From: Eubacteriales Family XIII. Incertae Sedis bacterium
Lineage (GTDB): Bacteria; Bacillota; Clostridia; Peptostreptococcales; Anaerovoracaceae
Assembly: GCA_031263875.1 (NCBI GenBank)
Contig: JAISEX010000100.1
Location: 1 to 6,821, forward strand
Length of the DNA: 6,821 bases
Reading direction: 5' to 3'
Below the pieces are notes generated by a model. It worked only from the letters and a program-made list of their open reading frames with translations. It did no database searches and had not been told where the DNA came from. Of this stretch, positions 4,622 to 6,821 are shown in pieces. Both the position numbers and the translations under genes were made by a program. Numbering within the stretch: position 1 is the stretch's first letter; every line of letters begins with the position of its first letter.

Positions 4622-6123
4622 ATCATCACCTCGATCACCGACTGTTCCGTAAAGGAATCCCCGCGCGTAATGCTTCTGACGGGCCGCCCGTCCTTCATAA
4701 CGATCAGATTATCCGCCATGCCGATTACCTCCGTCAGCTCGTCCGAGATCAAGATCATCGCGATGCCCTGCTCCTTGGCCTCCTTCATCAGTTGGTAGAT
4801 ATACGCCTTGACGCCGACGTCGACGCCGCGGGTCGGGCAGTCGAGGATCAAAACGTCCAGATCCTTCGCGAGCCACCGCCCGAGATTGATCTTCTGCTTA
4901 TTGCCGCCCGAAAGCGCGTCGATATTCTGTGCGTAGCCCGTGGTCTTGACCGTGAGCTTCGCGATCATCTCATTCGATAATTTCTTCAGCTTGCGCGGCG
5001 AGAGGAAATCCAGCGCGGATCTCAGAATGCCGAGCGAGGGCAGCGTCGCGTTGTCGATAATGCGCGCGTGGAGCATCAGCGCCTCGTTGTCCCGGTCTTT
5101 CGGAACGTAGGCCATATGGTGCTTCAGCGCGACCGCTCCATTTTTGACGGTAATGTCCTTCGCGGTCAGCCGCACGCTCCCGCCTTTCAGCTTAGACAGG
5201 CCGTAGACCGCCTTGCCGACCGAATGGATGCCCGAATCGCTGAGTCCGCAAAAGCCGAGTATCTCGCCCCGGTGGACCTCGAACGACAGATCCTCCACCT
5301 CGCCGGGAATCGTCAGGTGCTCCGCCGTCACGACGACCTCGTCCCGGTAATCCGGCGCCCTGTCCGCCCGGTAATAATCCCCGCTGATCTCGCGCCCGAC
5401 CATCATATACCGCACCTTTTCCGCCGTCGTTTCCGCGGTGAGCACGTCGCCCACCACCTCGCCGTCGCGCAGCACGGTAATGGAATCCGTGATCGCGATC
5501 ATCTCCTCGATATCGTGCGTAATAACGATGACCGACTTCCCCATCGCCTTGAAGCGGTTCATGATCTTGTAGAGCTTAGTGCGGTTGTTCAGCGAGAGCG
5601 ACTGCGTGATCTCGTCGAGAAGCAGGATGTCCGGTTCGACCGACAGCGCGCGCGCCAGTTCAATGATCTTATTATGCTCGATAGCGCCGGACGGCATCGC
5701 GTTCTTGCCGAAGCCGGGCAGCTCCCATTTCGTCAACACGGCGTTTGCGCTGTCGCGCAGCATCTTCCGGTTGATAACGCCGGCCGTCGTGAATTTGTCC
5801 AAACGTCCGAGGAACATGTTGATAGCGATCGGCAGTTTCTCGATAACGCCGAGCTCCTGCATAACCATCGCGATCCCCGCGCGGTTCGCGTCGAGCGGCG
5901 ATTCGGGACGGTAGGGCTCGCCCTTTACAAACATCTCTCCCGCGTCGTGTCCGTAAATGCCCGCGAGCTGGGATAACAGCGTGGATTTCCCCGAACCGTT
6001 CTCGCCGATCAGCCCCCGTATCTCGCCGGGTTTCAGCGTAAAATCGACGTTGATATTCGCCTTCGTGGAGCCGAAACTCTTGTACAGCCCGCGTATTTCA
6101 AGCAGATTGTTATACTCGCTCAT
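4618..6123 (-). CDS. RbsA-type sugar ABC transporter ATP-binding protein (two ABC domains)
   Basis: A cytoplasmic energy-coupling subunit for the two permeases. At 501 residues it is the normal length of the RbsA/MglA/XylG class, with two fused ABC domains (about 6-245 and 262-501). Domain 1 has an intact Walker A GENGSGKST (40-48), Q-loop Gln89, Walker B DILLLDE (165-171) and switch His203, but its signature is eroded to PSGAIEH (144-150). Domain 2 has a proper signature LSGGNKQ (404-410). Its Walker A region GLSDSGIHS (293-301) lacks the lysine, and its Walker B reads LILDCPTRG (425-433), with Cys429 where the catalytic Glu would be. The composite sites are therefore one consensus and one degenerate. 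The start at ATG 6123 overlaps the upstream stop (ATGA), with AAAGGAG (6131-6137) seven bases before. Not a pseudogene, since the defects are confined to one site. Confidence 0.95.
   Translation of the reverse strand: MSEYNNLLEIRGLYKSFGSTKANINVDFTLKPGEIRGLIGENGSGKSTLLSQLAGIYGHDAGEMFVKGEPYRPESPLDANRAGIAMVMQELGVIEKLPIAINMFLGRLDKFTTAGVINRKMLRDSANAVLTKWELPGFGKNAMPSGAIEHNKIIELARALSVEPDILLLDEITQSLSLNNRTKLYKIMNRFKAMGKSVIVITHDIEEMIAITDSITVLRDGEVVGDVLTAETTAEKVRYMMVGREISGDYYRADRAPDYRDEVVVTAEHLTIPGEVEDLSFEVHRGEILGFCGLSDSGIHSVGKAVYGLSKLKGGSVRLTAKDITVKNGAVALKHHMAYVPKDRDNEALMLHARIIDNATLPSLGILRSALDFLSPRKLKKLSNEMIAKLTVKTTGYAQNIDALSGGNKQKINLGRWLAKDLDVLILDCPTRGVDVGVKAYIYQLMKEAKEQGIAMILISDELTEVIGMADNLIVMKDGRPVRSITRGDSFTEQSVIEVMI
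4626..4632 (-). promoter_or_regulatory. ribosome binding site of the second permease
   Basis: GAGGTGA inside the last codons of the ATPase gene, four bases before the permease ATG (4621). Together with the 4-base overlap it supports coupled translation and fixes the start. Confidence 0.7.
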
Positions 6124-6821
6124 TTCACGACTCCTTTCACCTTCCGCTGCCCCACGACACCGAATACGATAAGAAAGAGGCCGAGGATCGCTTCCTGGAA
6201 CGTGCCCGACTCGACGTGCATCAGCGTTAGGCAGTTAAACACGGCAAAGAGCAGGAACGAACAGATCGGCACCGCGATAATGACGTTGATGCGTTTTTGC
6301 ATAATATCGGCGAGAAGCGCGATGGCGAGCGGTTGGAAGATGAGGAAAATGCTCGTCAGCCCCGTCTTGACCGTCGTATAACCCGAATAACTCTCCTGCA
6401 AAAACGAGGTGACGCCGATAAGGAGCCCCGTGATAAGCCCGACCCAGAGCAGCGTCTTCTTGAGATTGACGCCGAGCGCCAGCGCGACCTTCTGGTTACC
6501 GCCGATCGAGCGGATATTAAACCCGATCGAGGTCTTATTATATATAAAATAGATGATGACAAAACCGATCACCAGAATAATCAAGCATTGCGGCAGTTGC
6601 GCGAGAACCTGCAGATCCTTGTGCAGCGCTTCCTCCACCAAGGGGCCGGTCTTCGCGTTCGTTTTCAGGAACACGGACACCGCCTCATAGACCATCGCCA
6701 GGCTGATGCCCGCGATCCACGAGGGTATTTTCGTAAAGGAAAAGACGCAGAAATTGATAAAGACGAGCGCGGATCCGACCAGCACGCCCGCGATAATGGC
6801 GCCGCCCAGTCCCCACATATT
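6120..6821 (-). CDS. sugar ABC transporter permease, N-terminus outside the window
   Basis: C-terminal part of a second RbsC-like permease; the frame stays open at the right edge, so the methionine at 6818 need not be the start. About 233 residues are visible against some 330-350 for the family, so roughly a third is missing. Around seven hydrophobic spans can be seen. SIGGNQKVALALGVNLKKT resembles the coupling loop of the other permease, which marks the same family. In the later helix where the neighbour has FLGGVLVTGG, this protein has IFQPLAIALLAD instead, so it is a divergent partner rather than a recent copy. Its stop overlaps the ATPase start by four bases, placing it first of the three visible genes. 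Two unlike permeases with one ATPase suggest a heterodimeric channel. Confidence 0.88.
   Translation of the reverse strand, partial: NMWGLGGAIIAGVLVGSALVFINFCVFSFTKIPSWIAGISLAMVYEAVSVFLKTNAKTGPLVEEALHKDLQVLAQLPQCLIILVIGFVIIYFIYNKTSIGFNIRSIGGNQKVALALGVNLKKTLLWVGLITGLLIGVTSFLQESYSGYTTVKTGLTSIFLIFQPLAIALLADIMQKRINVIIAVPICSFLLFAVFNCLTLMHVESGTFQEAILGLFLIVFGVVGQRKVKGVVK
6131..6137 (-). promoter_or_regulatory. ribosome binding site of the ATPase gene
   Basis: AAAGGAG, seven bases before ATG 6123, inside the end of the upstream permease gene. It is the strongest ribosome site in the operon and decides the ATPase start. Confidence 0.75.

Noticed and set aside
5068..5976. 302-codon plus-strand open frame opposite the ATPase
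   Set aside because: Shadow of the ATPase gene; His/Arg/Asp-rich translation without domains.

Overview
The window reads as a fragment of a low-GC-phylum (Firmicutes), probably Clostridia-type, chromosome of moderately high GC. That guess rests on AGGAGG-type ribosome binding sites, on GTG starts, and on the style of the GNAT, MATE and RbsA-like proteins. No rRNA, tRNA, CRISPR array, complete insertion sequence or phage gene is visible. Every convincing gene lies on the minus strand, so the biology runs from the right edge to the left.

Right half (6821 to 3572): a tightly coupled RbsA/RbsC-type sugar ABC importer operon. It comprises a permease cut by the window edge, a two-domain ATPase, and a second permease. 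Both junctions are 4-base ATGA overlaps. The ATPase has one consensus ATP site and one strongly degenerate site, and the two permeases are unlike each other, so the complex looks asymmetric. The substrate-binding protein is not in the window and may lie upstream, beyond the right edge. A plausible intrinsic terminator sits 53 bases after the second permease.

Middle (3571 to 1796): an intergenic space of about 390 bases, then a 460-residue MATE efflux protein with its own promoter. The MATE leader contains a 78-base copy of the 3' end of the upstream permease gene. The first 20 bases are identical and the rest is diverged. It has the same reading frame, the same 18-residue tail length and the same stop position, and that stop overlaps the MATE GTG start. 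This looks like the remnant of a duplicated permease tail now serving as promoter and leader.

Left half (1795 to 1): a 500-base hairpin-rich spacer, a small three-helix membrane protein with a good promoter, a GNAT acetyltransferase probably in the same transcript, and a further repeat-rich spacer reaching the left edge. The GNAT gene is visibly more AT-rich than the transporter genes.

The most unusual content is non-coding. All three long spacers (about 175-406, 1418-1775 and 3272-3458) share pieces of one dispersed, palindrome-rich repeat family in both orientations. I find no new enzyme system. The points worth following are the repeat family, the permease-tail remnant in front of MATE, and the asymmetric ATPase.
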